DNA from: JAUVXJ01 sp034411995
GTDB lineage: Bacteria > Chloroflexota > Anaerolineae > UBA7937 > B3-Chlor
DNA length: 64,000 nucleotides
NCBI GenBank assembly: GCA_034411995.1
Contig: DAOUME010000030.1
Span: 1-64,000, forward strand
Direction of reading: 5' to 3'
This document shows, piece after piece, positions 7,658 through 17,015 of this stretch (the stretch's first letter is position 1; each line of letters begins with the position of its first letter). The notes below the pieces were generated by a model. That model made no database searches and had not been told where the DNA came from. It saw nothing but the letters and a program-made list of their open reading frames with translations. Made by a program: the position numbers and the translations under genes.

Positions 7658-9412
7658 ATGAAGCCGAGCGGGGGGGGGAATGGTGTGAACGAGATCGATC
7701 CTGTAACACTCGAGATAGTGAGGAACTCTTTCCAGGCTGTAGCTGACTCTATGGGCGTGACCGTCTGGCGGACCGCATATTCGACGATAGTGAGGGATGC
7801 CAGGGACTGCTCTGCTGGTATCTGCGATCGCGAGGGTCAGCTTGTCGCGCAAGCGGAGCTAATACCTGCCCTGTCGGGCGCGATGCATCTCTCATTGAAG
7901 ACGCTCTTGAAGGATCATTACCCTGCGGGCGCGATCGAAGAGGGGGATGTGCTGATTCTGAACCATCCTTACTATGGCGGTACGCATACGTCCGACATAA
8001 CAATATACAGTCCGGTATTCGTCGACGGTGATCTCATATGCTTTGTGCTGAGCATTGCCCACCATATTGATCTGGGCAGCATGCAGGTCGCCGGATTCGC
8101 AAATTCGACTGATTTGTATCAGGAAGGCCTGCTTATCCCGCCGCTGAAGTTCTATCAAAGGGGAGTGGTCAACGAGACCCTAATCAAGATCCTAGAGGCA
8201 AACACGAGATACCCCAAGGATGTGCTAGGGGATCTCAGAGCTCAGATCGCCGCCAACAAGTTGGGCGTTAGAGAGATGACAAGACTGGCCGACAAGTATG
8301 GCAAGAACACAATCATCTTAGCCATGCAGAGAGTAATGGAATATGGAGAGACGCTTGTCAGAGCGGAGATAGCCAAGATCCCGGATGGTCGATATGAAAT
8401 AGAGGGCTTTCTAGATGACGATGGTGTCGATATCGGGAACCCTGTTGAAATCAGGGCTGTGATCAAGGTCGAGGGGACAGACATTGTGTACGATTTCACA
8501 GGCTCAGCGAGGCAAGTAAGAGGGGGCGTCAACTGTCCTCAGAGCGCGGTTGGGGCGGTGTTGGGCTATGTGACAAAGTGCATCACCGGTGTCGACTTTC
8601 CCACGAATGAGGGGTTTTTCCGACCCATAAAGGCGATTTTGCCGCCGGGTTCAGTGGTCAATCCTGTCTCTCCTGCCGCTTGCTTGGAGAGACACGAGCT
8701 TGCTCAGAAGCTAGCGGATCTGCTGATACAAGCATTTGCGAAGGCTATGCCCGAAAGGGTGCCGGCAGCCAGTTGCGCAAATACGACTAACTGGACCATC
8801 GTTTACAACGATGCAATCTACTATGCGAATTTGGGGGGCGGGTTTGGCGCGACATTGAGCCATGATGGGATGAGCGCAATCCAGGTGCATCTGAGCAGAT
8901 GTATGGCCTATCCTATCGAGGATGCGGAGATCAATTCTCCCTCGTTCTTTGAGAAGGTTGAGTTGGTACGAGACTCGGGCGGGGCGGGGAAGTACAGAGG
9001 CGGGTTTGGGGTGCGTCAAGACGTTCGGGTCTTGTCCGAAGGGATACTGGGTATCATGTCCGACTCTGAGGAATTCTCTCCGAACGGACTCCTAGGCGGC
9101 AAGGCAGGGAGCCCCGGCAGGAAGTACTTGCGTGCTGGAACATCCAGCGAGAGGCGCTTGCACTCCAAGACGACCAACTATCACGTCTATCCAGGAGACG
9201 TGGTGAGCGTTAGAACGCCAGGCGGGGGCGGTTGTGGTAATCCACTGGATAGGGACCTCCAGCTTGTGCTCGAAGATGTTCTTGATGGGAAGGTCTCGAT
9301 CGAGAGTGCGATGGAAGACTATGGTGTCATGATAGACCTTAGAACCCTCGAAGTACAAGCTGAAGAGACCAAAAGGTTAAGAACGAAGCTCCGGGAGTCA
9401 ATACCCGGGTAG
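7658..9412 (+). CDS. hyuB: Hydantoinase/oxoprolinase subunit B (HyuB), first copy
   Basis: Typical HyuB sequence runs from EIDPVTLEIVRNSFQAVADS through WRTAYSTIVRDARDCSAGI, ILNHPYYGGTHTSDIT, the HHIDLGS motif and the C-terminal RTPGGGGCGNPLDRD. ATG 7658 has AGGAAGG in front; the upstream in-frame 7634 does not. HyuB proteins act with an ATP-binding HyuA to open hydantoin, 5-oxoproline or related cyclic amide rings. No hyuA is adjacent; the nearest is at 14883, which has its own HyuB. The two + strand HyuB proteins are clearly close paralogs, so this copy may share that HyuA or act on a different substrate. Confidence 0.93.
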   Translation: MKPSGGGNGVNEIDPVTLEIVRNSFQAVADSMGVTVWRTAYSTIVRDARDCSAGICDREGQLVAQAELIPALSGAMHLSLKTLLKDHYPAGAIEEGDVLILNHPYYGGTHTSDITIYSPVFVDGDLICFVLSIAHHIDLGSMQVAGFANSTDLYQEGLLIPPLKFYQRGVVNETLIKILEANTRYPKDVLGDLRAQIAANKLGVREMTRLADKYGKNTIILAMQRVMEYGETLVRAEIAKIPDGRYEIEGFLDDDGVDIGNPVEIRAVIKVEGTDIVYDFTGSARQVRGGVNCPQSAVGAVLGYVTKCITGVDFPTNEGFFRPIKAILPPGSVVNPVSPAACLERHELAQKLADLLIQAFAKAMPERVPAASCANTTNWTIVYNDAIYYANLGGGFGATLSHDGMSAIQVHLSRCMAYPIEDAEINSPSFFEKVELVRDSGGAGKYRGGFGVRQDVRVLSEGILGIMSDSEEFSPNGLLGGKAGSPGRKYLRAGTSSERRLHSKTTNYHVYPGDVVSVRTPGGGGCGNPLDRDLQLVLEDVLDGKVSIESAMEDYGVMIDLRTLEVQAEETKRLRTKLRESIPG

Positions 9413-9467
9413 AAGGTCTCATTCACTTACGTAGTCGAAATTGAATAGGGATAGAGGAGGTATAGTG

Positions 9468-10565
9468 ATGTCGTATTTCATACCCTACCGCATAGGCATG
9501 GATATGTGGGATATAGATACACCTGCTTTGCTGCTGGACGCTGATGTTATGGAGAAGAACGTCTCGGAGATGGCAAAGTACACCAAATGTCTCGGAAAGG
9601 GTTTGAGGCCTCATGTAAAGAATCATATGTGCCCAGTAATAGCGTCTATGCAGCTGGAAGCTGGTGCGGTGGGTTTCTGCTGCCAAACAATCGGGGAAGC
9701 GGAGATATTGGGTGCTTGGGGCATAAGAGACATCTTGATCTGTAACGAGATAGTCGGTGCATCGAAGATTGAGCGGCTAATGGGCTTGAGAGGCTACACT
9801 AACGTAATGGTCTGTGTTGATAACTCAAAGAACGTGGAGGACCTTTCGGAAGCGGCGCATAGTACTGGACAGGAGCTGGACGTGTTGATAGACCTCAACA
9901 CTGGCTACGATAGATGTGGCGTAGAGCCCGGCAGGCCAGCGCTCAACCTTGCGGCACAGGTAGTCAGGTCAAGAGGGCTGCGCTTTCGTGGAATCCAAGG
10001 CTACACTCCAATGCACGAAGAGGATCCGCAAAAGAGAAGGGAAAGACAGCAAGGCATGCTGAGTAAGGCCGTGGACACAAGGGATTTGCTTGAGAGGGAT
10101 GGTGTACATGTAGACATCGTCAGTGCTGGATGTACTAGCTGCTATGACATAGCTGCAGAATACGAGGGAGTGACTGAGATCCAGCCTGGTACGTATGTGA
10201 TGATGGACATAAACAACGCAGAGGTAGTAGGTACTACCCCCGCAGAACTGGGTTACGCTCTCACTGTATTGACGACTGTCATAAGCAAGCCAACTGAGAA
10301 TAGGGCTGTAGTCGACGCAGGGAACAAGGCTTTAGCAACAGAGCGCTCAATCCCAAAGGACCTAACAGGTGTGAACTTGCACCGGTTGGCCGCCGAACAC
10401 GGGCGCATACAACTAGAGAATCCCAGTAGACCAATAGAAGTGGGCGACAAGATAGAACTCATCGTAAGCTATTGCGATGGCACCGTCAATCGGTGGAACA
10501 AGTACCATGTGATCAGGAAGGGGCGCCTCGAAGCCGTTTGGGACATCCATCACTACCACCAATAG
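9468..10565 (+). CDS. PLP-dependent alanine racemase-fold enzyme, D-threonine aldolase/DSD1-like
   Basis: The barrel begins with IDTPALLLDADVMEKNV and the PLP lysine region GLRPHVKNHMCPVIASMQ. Later come DLNTGYDRCGV and IQPGTYVMMD, all diagnostic of the D-threonine aldolase/D-serine dehydratase family. The C-terminal metal site is atypical: VSYCDGTVN stands where the family usually has a histidine two residues before the cysteine or aspartate. The start at 9468 has GAGGAGG. It lies 55 bases after hyuB and probably handles a D-amino acid or beta-hydroxy amino acid released in the pathway. The reaction is uncertain. Confidence 0.85.
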   Translation: MSYFIPYRIGMDMWDIDTPALLLDADVMEKNVSEMAKYTKCLGKGLRPHVKNHMCPVIASMQLEAGAVGFCCQTIGEAEILGAWGIRDILICNEIVGASKIERLMGLRGYTNVMVCVDNSKNVEDLSEAAHSTGQELDVLIDLNTGYDRCGVEPGRPALNLAAQVVRSRGLRFRGIQGYTPMHEEDPQKRRERQQGMLSKAVDTRDLLERDGVHVDIVSAGCTSCYDIAAEYEGVTEIQPGTYVMMDINNAEVVGTTPAELGYALTVLTTVISKPTENRAVVDAGNKALATERSIPKDLTGVNLHRLAAEHGRIQLENPSRPIEVGDKIELIVSYCDGTVNRWNKYHVIRKGRLEAVWDIHHYHQ

Positions 10566-10663
10566 ATGTGGGACTGGTTCAACGGATCAGGATGGCCATT
10601 CTCCTGAGCATACGTTGACTGGGTCGTTTTGTTCGGTAAAGGCAAGGAGGACAGATAGCTCAG

Positions 10664-11650
10664 ATGATAACTGAACTTCTAGATGATGAAAACAAGGATA
10701 CGGATATGCGCATTACGGTGGAGGAGATCAGTCCAACAAGGGAGTGGTTCAAGGGGTTGATCGATCTCCATTGTTACACACGGCCCTGTGTGTTTGCGAG
10801 AATGTTCACCACGCTGGAGTTGGCAAGGCAGTGCCGTGAGTTTGGCTATCGCGCCATAGTGATCAAGAGCCACTTCTATCCCTCTGTTGAGGGCACATTC
10901 CTGGCATCTGAGGAAGTGCCAGGGATCGAAGTGTATGGTGGTATTGTTCTAAACTGGCCGACTGGCGGCCTGAACCCTCATGCCGTTGACGCAGCAATAC
11001 TGCTCGGAGCAAAAGTTGTATGGATGGGCAATATGCATGCCGGCACTCTAAGCAACGAGCCCTTCCGCACTCGGTACGGGTGGGGAGTGATGGCCCCGCG
11101 GGATAGCCTGTGGGTGACGAGACCAACCAAGCAATGGATGGTCGCGCCGCCGATCAATGTCATTGATCTGGATACTGGTAAATTGCTGCCTGTGGTGCAC
11201 GACATAATCAATTTGATAGCTGAGGCGGACATAATCCTCGCCACGTGTCACATTTCAAAGAGAGAATGCTTTGCACTCGTTCCTGCAGCAGCGGAAGCCG
11301 GGATCAGCAAGATAATAATCACACACCCAGAGCTTACCCCAGTTGACGACATCGAGAAGTATTGGACAATAGACGACTTGAAACGCATCACTAGCATGGG
11401 AGCGGTCTTGGAGCACGTCGCAACAATGTATAACAAGAACCAGACCAAGTTCGAGAGGCTGCTCGAGGCAATAGCAGCGGTTGGCGCAGACAAGTGTGTA
11501 CTGAGTTCGGACTCCGGCTCTGTTTCTGCGGTGCACCCAATCGAAAACATGCGACACTTCATCTGGAATCTGACGCAGAGAGGGACAAGCCAGGAAGAGA
11601 TTAGCACAATGACAAAGAAAAACCCTGCAGTACTTCTCGGCCTGGAATAG
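10664..11650 (+). CDS. DUF6282 family protein, amidohydrolase-like
   Basis: The order GLIDLHCYTRP, LARQCREFGYRAIVIKSH, then ATCHISKRECFALV, IIITHPEL and LSSDSGS matches the metallo-dependent hydrolase-like DUF6282 family as I know it. In place of the usual LHxH metal pair at the start, this protein has DLHCY, so one metal ligand may be altered. AAGGAGG lies about 13 bases before ATG 10664; ATG 10706 is an alternative. It is in line with the racemase-fold gene upstream and may act on a ring-opened or amide intermediate; no substrate can be assigned. Confidence 0.75.
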   Translation: MITELLDDENKDTDMRITVEEISPTREWFKGLIDLHCYTRPCVFARMFTTLELARQCREFGYRAIVIKSHFYPSVEGTFLASEEVPGIEVYGGIVLNWPTGGLNPHAVDAAILLGAKVVWMGNMHAGTLSNEPFRTRYGWGVMAPRDSLWVTRPTKQWMVAPPINVIDLDTGKLLPVVHDIINLIAEADIILATCHISKRECFALVPAAAEAGISKIIITHPELTPVDDIEKYWTIDDLKRITSMGAVLEHVATMYNKNQTKFERLLEAIAAVGADKCVLSSDSGSVSAVHPIENMRHFIWNLTQRGTSQEEISTMTKKNPAVLLGLE

Positions 11651-12190
11651 AAGTAAGAAGGGCATGGGTCCGCGGAGCCTCTACCGTTGTAGTGAAATCG
11701 CTCGACCCGCATGGAGTGGCTCCTGAATCAGCACAGAGACTCTCAGAGTCGTATACGGATGGGGGCAAGCAAGCGGCCTGGTGAATATCCCGCTGTCACT
11801 CGGCCCTAGGCGCGAACGCGGCAGTACGCCTGGTCGTTCGCTGGCTGGACTGCTGGTACATGAAAGGATGAACGCATTCCCCACGCGGATCGTTGACCGG
11901 TCAAGAGTGCGTGTCCTGGCATTGTTACCAGGCGCGAAAAAAGTGGCGACTGTCGATTCTGCCCCAAGCGGTATCTTGGGAGTCCGTGGGGGCCCTTTTG
12001 TTGGTTGCAGGAATGATTCCTGCTCCCGGAGAACTCGCACCTGGGCCAACGAGATCAGAACGCTGATTGTCCACTAGAAGTGGAGACAGTGCCCCGGTTT
12101 GGCCCTTATCGACGGGGCCTCCTGCACAGCTTTTCGATAGGAATGTAGTTGGGACCGCTGTTCGTGGCAGTGGAACCTGGAGGGTCCAGC
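11651..12190. other. Gap with a 12-bp palindrome
   Basis: About 540 bases without a convincing gene. TTGACCGGTCAA at 11893-11904 is a perfect palindrome and could be a regulator site. The short open frames on both strands show no family motif. Confidence 0.4.
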
Positions 12191-13513
12191 ATGAGACACA
12201 CGAGGAGCGCTCAAGACATCATTGAGACCGCTGATAAGCACTTGATATTGAGCCCCACGCAGAAATTGGTGATTGTTAGTGGCAACGGGGTGGTGGTCCA
12301 AGACTTGGACGGTAAGCAGTATATTGACTGCAACGCCGGGCCAGGGGTATTGGCTTTGGGTCACTCTCATCCAAAAGTTGTGGCGGCCGCAAAAGCTCAG
12401 CTGGAATGCATGACGCAGACGCCAGGCATGTGCTACAACATCCAGATGGTGGAGCTGGCAGCGCAAGTAGCTAGGATGACCCCGGGAAACCTCTCTAGAG
12501 TGTTCTTCTGTAATAGCGGAGCGGAGGCTGTCGAGGGGGCAGTGAAGCTAATCAAGAAGCACGCGTACGAGAACAACAAGGTGGGCATGGGCATAGTGGC
12601 TCTCGAACATGCCTTCCATGGCAGACTGTCGCTGCCCTTGACACTATGTGGTTCTACCATAGGCAAGAAAGGCCTGAGCACATACGCGATCTTTCCGGGA
12701 GTCGTCCATGTTCCCGCTCCGTACTGCTATAGGTGCGGCCTAGTATATCCAGAGTGCGGCTTGCGTTGCGCAGAGGCGTTGATCGATGTGATTGAGCTCA
12801 GGGGGCCGGGAGATGTGTGTGCATTCATCTGTGAGCCGATATTAGGAGTGGCTGGCGTCATAGTTCCGCCGGCTGGGTATCTTCCTCGGGTAATGGCAAT
12901 CTGTCGAGAATACGGCATCAAAGTCATTTTCGACGAGGTCTTCACCGGCTTCGGGCGGACAGGCAAGATGTTTGCGTGCCAACACTGGGATTGTGTTCCT
13001 GATGTGATGGCCATCGGCAAGGCACTTGGCGGTGGCTTGCCGCTAGCAGCATTTGTGGCGGGTGACGAGATTGGACGTGCGTTCCAAGCAGGGGATCACT
13101 ACACCACCTTCGGTGCCAATAACGTACTCGGCATGACTATGGGTCTCAAGGCCATTGAGGTGCTGGAGGAAGACGGCTTGGTGGAGAGATCGAGGGCGGC
13201 CGGAGACTATTTGCTGGACGGTTTGTCTGAGCTGACCGGGAGAAGTGAGGTTGTGGGGGAAGTGAGAGGGAAGGGACTGTTCATCGCCGTAGAGATGGTG
13301 CTAGACAAGCAAAGCAAGCGGCCTTCTCCCGAGTTCGCCCGAGCAATGACAGAAGAGCTCAGAGAGCAGGGCGTCCTGGTTGGTACCGTGGGATCATATC
13401 GCAACGTGGTTAGGCTCTCTCCCCCACTCACCATCAGTGACGAGCAGGTAGACACAGTACTCAAGGCATTCCATAGAGCTTTGAGCGTTGTCGAAGGCCG
13501 AGCTATCTACTGA
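12191..13513 (+). CDS. Class III PLP aminotransferase (omega-amino acid type)
   Basis: Class III landmarks are present: LGHSHPKVVAAAKAQL, FFCNSGAEAVEGAVKL, HAFHGRLS, the FDEVFTGFGRTGK motif and the PLP lysine in MAIGKALGGGLPLAAF. A cysteine cluster YCYRCGLVYPECGLRC (C-x2-C-x6-C-x3-C) sits near residue 180. Length is normal at 440 aa. ATG 12191 has GGAGGG six bases upstream. Such enzymes move the amino group of omega-amino acids, taurine or 4-aminobutyrate to a 2-oxo acid. In this island it would deaminate the ring-opening product, with the SDR downstream acting on the resulting aldehyde or ketone. Confidence 0.92.
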   Translation: MRHTRSAQDIIETADKHLILSPTQKLVIVSGNGVVVQDLDGKQYIDCNAGPGVLALGHSHPKVVAAAKAQLECMTQTPGMCYNIQMVELAAQVARMTPGNLSRVFFCNSGAEAVEGAVKLIKKHAYENNKVGMGIVALEHAFHGRLSLPLTLCGSTIGKKGLSTYAIFPGVVHVPAPYCYRCGLVYPECGLRCAEALIDVIELRGPGDVCAFICEPILGVAGVIVPPAGYLPRVMAICREYGIKVIFDEVFTGFGRTGKMFACQHWDCVPDVMAIGKALGGGLPLAAFVAGDEIGRAFQAGDHYTTFGANNVLGMTMGLKAIEVLEEDGLVERSRAAGDYLLDGLSELTGRSEVVGEVRGKGLFIAVEMVLDKQSKRPSPEFARAMTEELREQGVLVGTVGSYRNVVRLSPPLTISDEQVDTVLKAFHRALSVVEGRAIY

Positions 13514-13752
13514 CCACTTGTAACGCTAGGTAGGTGCCGCTTGAGAATCGCGATGCGGGATTTTTGAGGAGAGCGCAAAAACGAGCTTGATTGACCTTGT
13601 ATTCCCGTCATTGGCTGGCCGGTTCTTGAAAAGGAAGGGGCAATCACAAATCGGTATTGGTCTATTGAGAGTGAAGTTGGACCGCGGAGCCGGTGGATCA
13701 GCGTGGTCCCCAGAGAGGGGCCACGGAGGTTTCGGACCAAAGGAGGCAAGCG

Positions 13753-14475
13753 GTGGGTGAGCTGACGGGGAGGGTGGCCATCGTGACTGGTGCCGCTCGG
13801 GGGTTGGGGAAGTCAATAGCAGTCGCCTTCGCCAATGCAGGAGCAGACTTAGCGCTAATTGATTGCAGGGAATCGGAGTTGGAGGCCGTGGCGACCGAGT
13901 TGCGGACGTTCGGCCAACGCTGCCTGGCTATTGGCGCCGACGTGTCAGACGACGAGCAAGTCACCAGCATGGTGCAGAGAACGTTACGTGAGTTCGGGTC
14001 AGTGGACATCCTTGTGAACAACGCCGGCATAAACCGTCCGGGTCCCATCGTAGACCTCGCAACCGCGGATTGGGACGCAGTGTTGGATGTTAACCTGAAA
14101 GGTGCCTTTCTGTGTTCCAGGGCCGTCTTTCACAAGATGATGCAGCAGAGGAGAGGGCACATCGTGAACATTGTGTCCGTAATGGGTAAACGGGGGTGGG
14201 GAGGCCACACCGCGTACTGCGCCTCCAAATTCGGGCTGATGGGCCTGACGCAAGCGCTGGTAGCTGAGGGCAGGCCTTACAGCATCAAGGTTACGGCTGT
14301 ATGCCCTGGAGGCATGGATACGAGTTGGTACGATAAGAGGCCTGTCGATGACCCTTCAGCCTTGATGGCTCCGGGAGATGTCGCCAAATTGGTCCTCTTC
14401 ATCGTATCCCAACCCGAGGGTTTGTTGACCTATGAAGCCGTGATCGCCTCTATCAGTCAGACGAATTGGCCCTGA
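13753..14475 (+). CDS. Short-chain dehydrogenase/reductase (SDR)
   Basis: A classical SDR of 240 aa with cofactor motif TGAARGLGKS, NNAG (ILVNNAGINRPG) and catalytic YCASK. The start is probably GTG 13753 (VGELTGRVAIVTGA), with AAAGGAGG directly upstream; the in-frame ATG at 13693 lacks a binding site and would add a charged tail. An acidic residue after the second strand (ALIDCRE) favours NAD over NADP. It lies 239 bases after the aminotransferase and may reduce or oxidise its product. Confidence 0.9.
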   Translation: MGELTGRVAIVTGAARGLGKSIAVAFANAGADLALIDCRESELEAVATELRTFGQRCLAIGADVSDDEQVTSMVQRTLREFGSVDILVNNAGINRPGPIVDLATADWDAVLDVNLKGAFLCSRAVFHKMMQQRRGHIVNIVSVMGKRGWGGHTAYCASKFGLMGLTQALVAEGRPYSIKVTAVCPGGMDTSWYDKRPVDDPSALMAPGDVAKLVLFIVSQPEGLLTYEAVIASISQTNWP

Positions 14476-14882
14476 CCCATGAGCCCTGTCATAGGTGTGA
14501 TTGGCTCTAGTGCCTACGGTTTTCCTCCGTCGAGGTACGTTAGCGGCAAACAAGGACTGCCGCATCGTTCATGTTCAGTACGGTCTAGTGCTTTGCTCAA
14601 GGAGGACCTCGGGATGCAGGTTGGGGCCTAGCCCGGATGACAGAAAATCGTGATCCTTGAGGGATTGGCGGTGCTGAGAACACTCTCCATAAGCCCGAGA
14701 GGATGCAAGAGGGTCCTTTTGTTGTTGCGAGATTCAGTTTGTGAAAGTGAGGCCAGGGGGTTGGTGTGGTGAAGTCGCCGTGGCGAGGGAATTGTCCTTG
14801 GCCAGGAGATCGGAGAACTAGAGTTAGTCTTGACTAGAGTTGACTATTGTCCATAGGGCGGCAAGAACCAGAAGGAGGAACA
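14476..14882. other. Leader region with tandem repeat ahead of hyuA
   Basis: About 400 bases with no gene. Two adjacent copies of ACTAGAGTT plus a related tail lie at 14817-14832 and 14833-14849, giving a unit of about 16-17 bases. The spacing puts both copies on one helix face roughly 1.5 turns apart, as expected for a regulator site or a promoter region before hyuA. Confidence 0.4.
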
Positions 14883-17015
14883 GTGGTAGAGGAGAAACCG
14901 GGGAGACATTCGCCTTATCTTAGGATGGCAGTTGATGTCGGGGGGACCTTCACCGATGGCGCTATCATCGATACTAGGACCGGCGATTTCCTTATCGCGA
15001 AAGTACCTTCGACACCTGAGGACCCGTCTGAGGGTTTCATGAATTGTGTACAACGACTCCTGAGCCTAGCTCAGGCGCAACCTGAGGATATTGCGGCTGT
15101 TATTCACGGAACTACTGTGGCGACCAACGCCATTTTTGAGCAGAAGGTCGCGAAGACAGGTTTGATAACCAACAGAGGGTTCACCGACATTCTGGAAATC
15201 GGTCGAATGGATAGGCCTTCGCTGTATGACCTGCTTGCCGAAAGGCCTCGACCGCTCGTACCGGGGCGATGGCGACTGGGTGTAGGGGGGCGCCTAACGG
15301 CTCGAGGGGAGATAGTGGAGGATCTGAACATAGGCGAGGTCAAACAAGCGGTGGATGTTCTTAGACGGGACGGGGTTCTGTCAGTCGCGATCTGCTTCTT
15401 GCACTCCTACGCAAATCCCATGCATGAACGCGAAGCGGCGCGCGTCGTGAGAGCCGAATACCCAGAGGCTTACGTGTCCGTGTCTTCAGAGGTCTGTCCC
15501 GTCCACGGCGAATACGGACGAATGAGTACCACCGTCATCAATGCTTGTCTTGTTCCCATAGTTGGAGAGTATCTGACCAGGGTCGAGGATGGCCTCAAAG
15601 ATACTGGTATTCATGCCCCCCTATATGTTCTCCAGTCCAGCGGAGGCACCATGAGATCCGATGTAGCTAAGGCCTGGCCGGCTCATCTCATCGAATCTGG
15701 GCCAGCAGCAGGGGTAATTGCCGCGGCCCATATCGGCTCCCAGATACGACGGGCAAACGTGATCTCATTTGACATGGGTGGGACCACAGCCAAGGTTGGC
15801 TTGGTGCGAGATGGGAATCCGGAAATGACCATGGAATTTGAGGTAGGATCCATGGTGCAGACGCGCGTCTACGAGACGGGTGGGGGATATCCTCTCAAGC
15901 TTCCAGCAATCGACCTCGCAGAGGTAGGCGCGGGGGGAGGAAGCATAGCGTGGATCGATGCTGGGGGGGCTCTCCGTGTTGGCCCACAGAGCACAGGAGC
16001 TGACCCCGGCCCAGCATGCTACAGAATGGGAGGTCACGAACCCACTGTCACTGACGCTAATCTGGTGGCAGGTAGGATCAACCAAGACTACTTTCTCGGT
16101 GGCGAAATGTCAATCAGCAAGGATGCATCCAGGCGGGCGATCGAGGCCAAGATCGGCAATCCTTTGGGGCGCGATGTTTCATATGCCGCACTGGGCGTAA
16201 TCGATGTGGCGAATGCTAATATGCTCAGGGCCTTCAGGGCAGTGTCATCTATGAGAGGATACGATCCGAGGGACTATGCGCTGGTTGCTCTGGGCGGGGC
16301 CGGCCCGATGCACGTTTGTGAGTTGGCTCGAGAACTGAAGGTCAGGGAAGTCATCGTCCCTCCTAGCCCGGGCGTGACCACGGCCTTGGGCCTGCTGACT
16401 GCAGATGTAAGGCACGATTACGCGCAAGCGAAAGTTCAAAGGGCGGCCGACGTGGATGCTGTAGATATGATGAGCACATATGAGACTCTTGATAGTGAAG
16501 GCGTAACTCGCCTATTGGCCGAGGGCATCTCGCGAGATGACATCATTCTTGAGAGAAGCGCAGATCTGAGATACCAGGGTCAGTTGTATGCCGTCACTGT
16601 CCCCGTACTGTCGAACCTGGCAGAAGGGGGAAGCATCGACGACATGGTTCGCAGTTTTCATGATCACCATGAGAGATTGTACGGGCATTGCGCTCCCGAG
16701 GAGCCTGTGGAACTGATCGCGCTGAGGGTAAGGGCCATTGGTTCTCAGGTCAAGCCTGAGCGCAAGGTCATGGAGCCTGCTAGAGAACCCCTGGAGAGCG
16801 CGGCGAAAGCCAGACGGCTTGTCCTTCATGGCGGTGAGGGCTGGGTTCCTTGCCCAATCTATGACAGGTATAGGCTCAAGAGAGGACACTCTTTCACTGG
16901 GCCCGCTATCGTAGAGGAGGCGGATTCGACCACAGTCCTTCCGGCTGGCTTCAGGGCAGAGATAGACAGGTGGGGCAATATACTTATCACCTCGCAGGAA
17001 GGAGTTGTCGGATGA
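14883..17015 (+). CDS. hyuA: Hydantoinase/oxoprolinase subunit A (HyuA), first copy
   Basis: An ASKHA-fold ATPase. The N-terminal phosphate loop is AVDVGGTFTDGAIID, followed by HGTTVATNAIFE, TGLITNRGFTDILEIGR and the second phosphate motif SFDMGGTTAKVGLV. Later come GAGGGSIAWID, GPQSTGADPGPACY and ALGGAGPMHV. The most likely start is GTG 14883 with AGGAGG just before it; TTG 14847 is possible. HyuA supplies ATP-dependent activation of the lactam, and the HyuB that follows with a four-base overlap completes the enzyme. Confidence 0.95.
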   Translation: MVEEKPGRHSPYLRMAVDVGGTFTDGAIIDTRTGDFLIAKVPSTPEDPSEGFMNCVQRLLSLAQAQPEDIAAVIHGTTVATNAIFEQKVAKTGLITNRGFTDILEIGRMDRPSLYDLLAERPRPLVPGRWRLGVGGRLTARGEIVEDLNIGEVKQAVDVLRRDGVLSVAICFLHSYANPMHEREAARVVRAEYPEAYVSVSSEVCPVHGEYGRMSTTVINACLVPIVGEYLTRVEDGLKDTGIHAPLYVLQSSGGTMRSDVAKAWPAHLIESGPAAGVIAAAHIGSQIRRANVISFDMGGTTAKVGLVRDGNPEMTMEFEVGSMVQTRVYETGGGYPLKLPAIDLAEVGAGGGSIAWIDAGGALRVGPQSTGADPGPACYRMGGHEPTVTDANLVAGRINQDYFLGGEMSISKDASRRAIEAKIGNPLGRDVSYAALGVIDVANANMLRAFRAVSSMRGYDPRDYALVALGGAGPMHVCELARELKVREVIVPPSPGVTTALGLLTADVRHDYAQAKVQRAADVDAVDMMSTYETLDSEGVTRLLAEGISRDDIILERSADLRYQGQLYAVTVPVLSNLAEGGSIDDMVRSFHDHHERLYGHCAPEEPVELIALRVRAIGSQVKPERKVMEPAREPLESAAKARRLVLHGGEGWVPCPIYDRYRLKRGHSFTGPAIVEEADSTTVLPAGFRAEIDRWGNILITSQEGVVG

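Noticed and set aside
11681..12077. Open frames on both strands before the class III aminotransferase
   Set aside because: No motif, no binding site, and they overlap each other.
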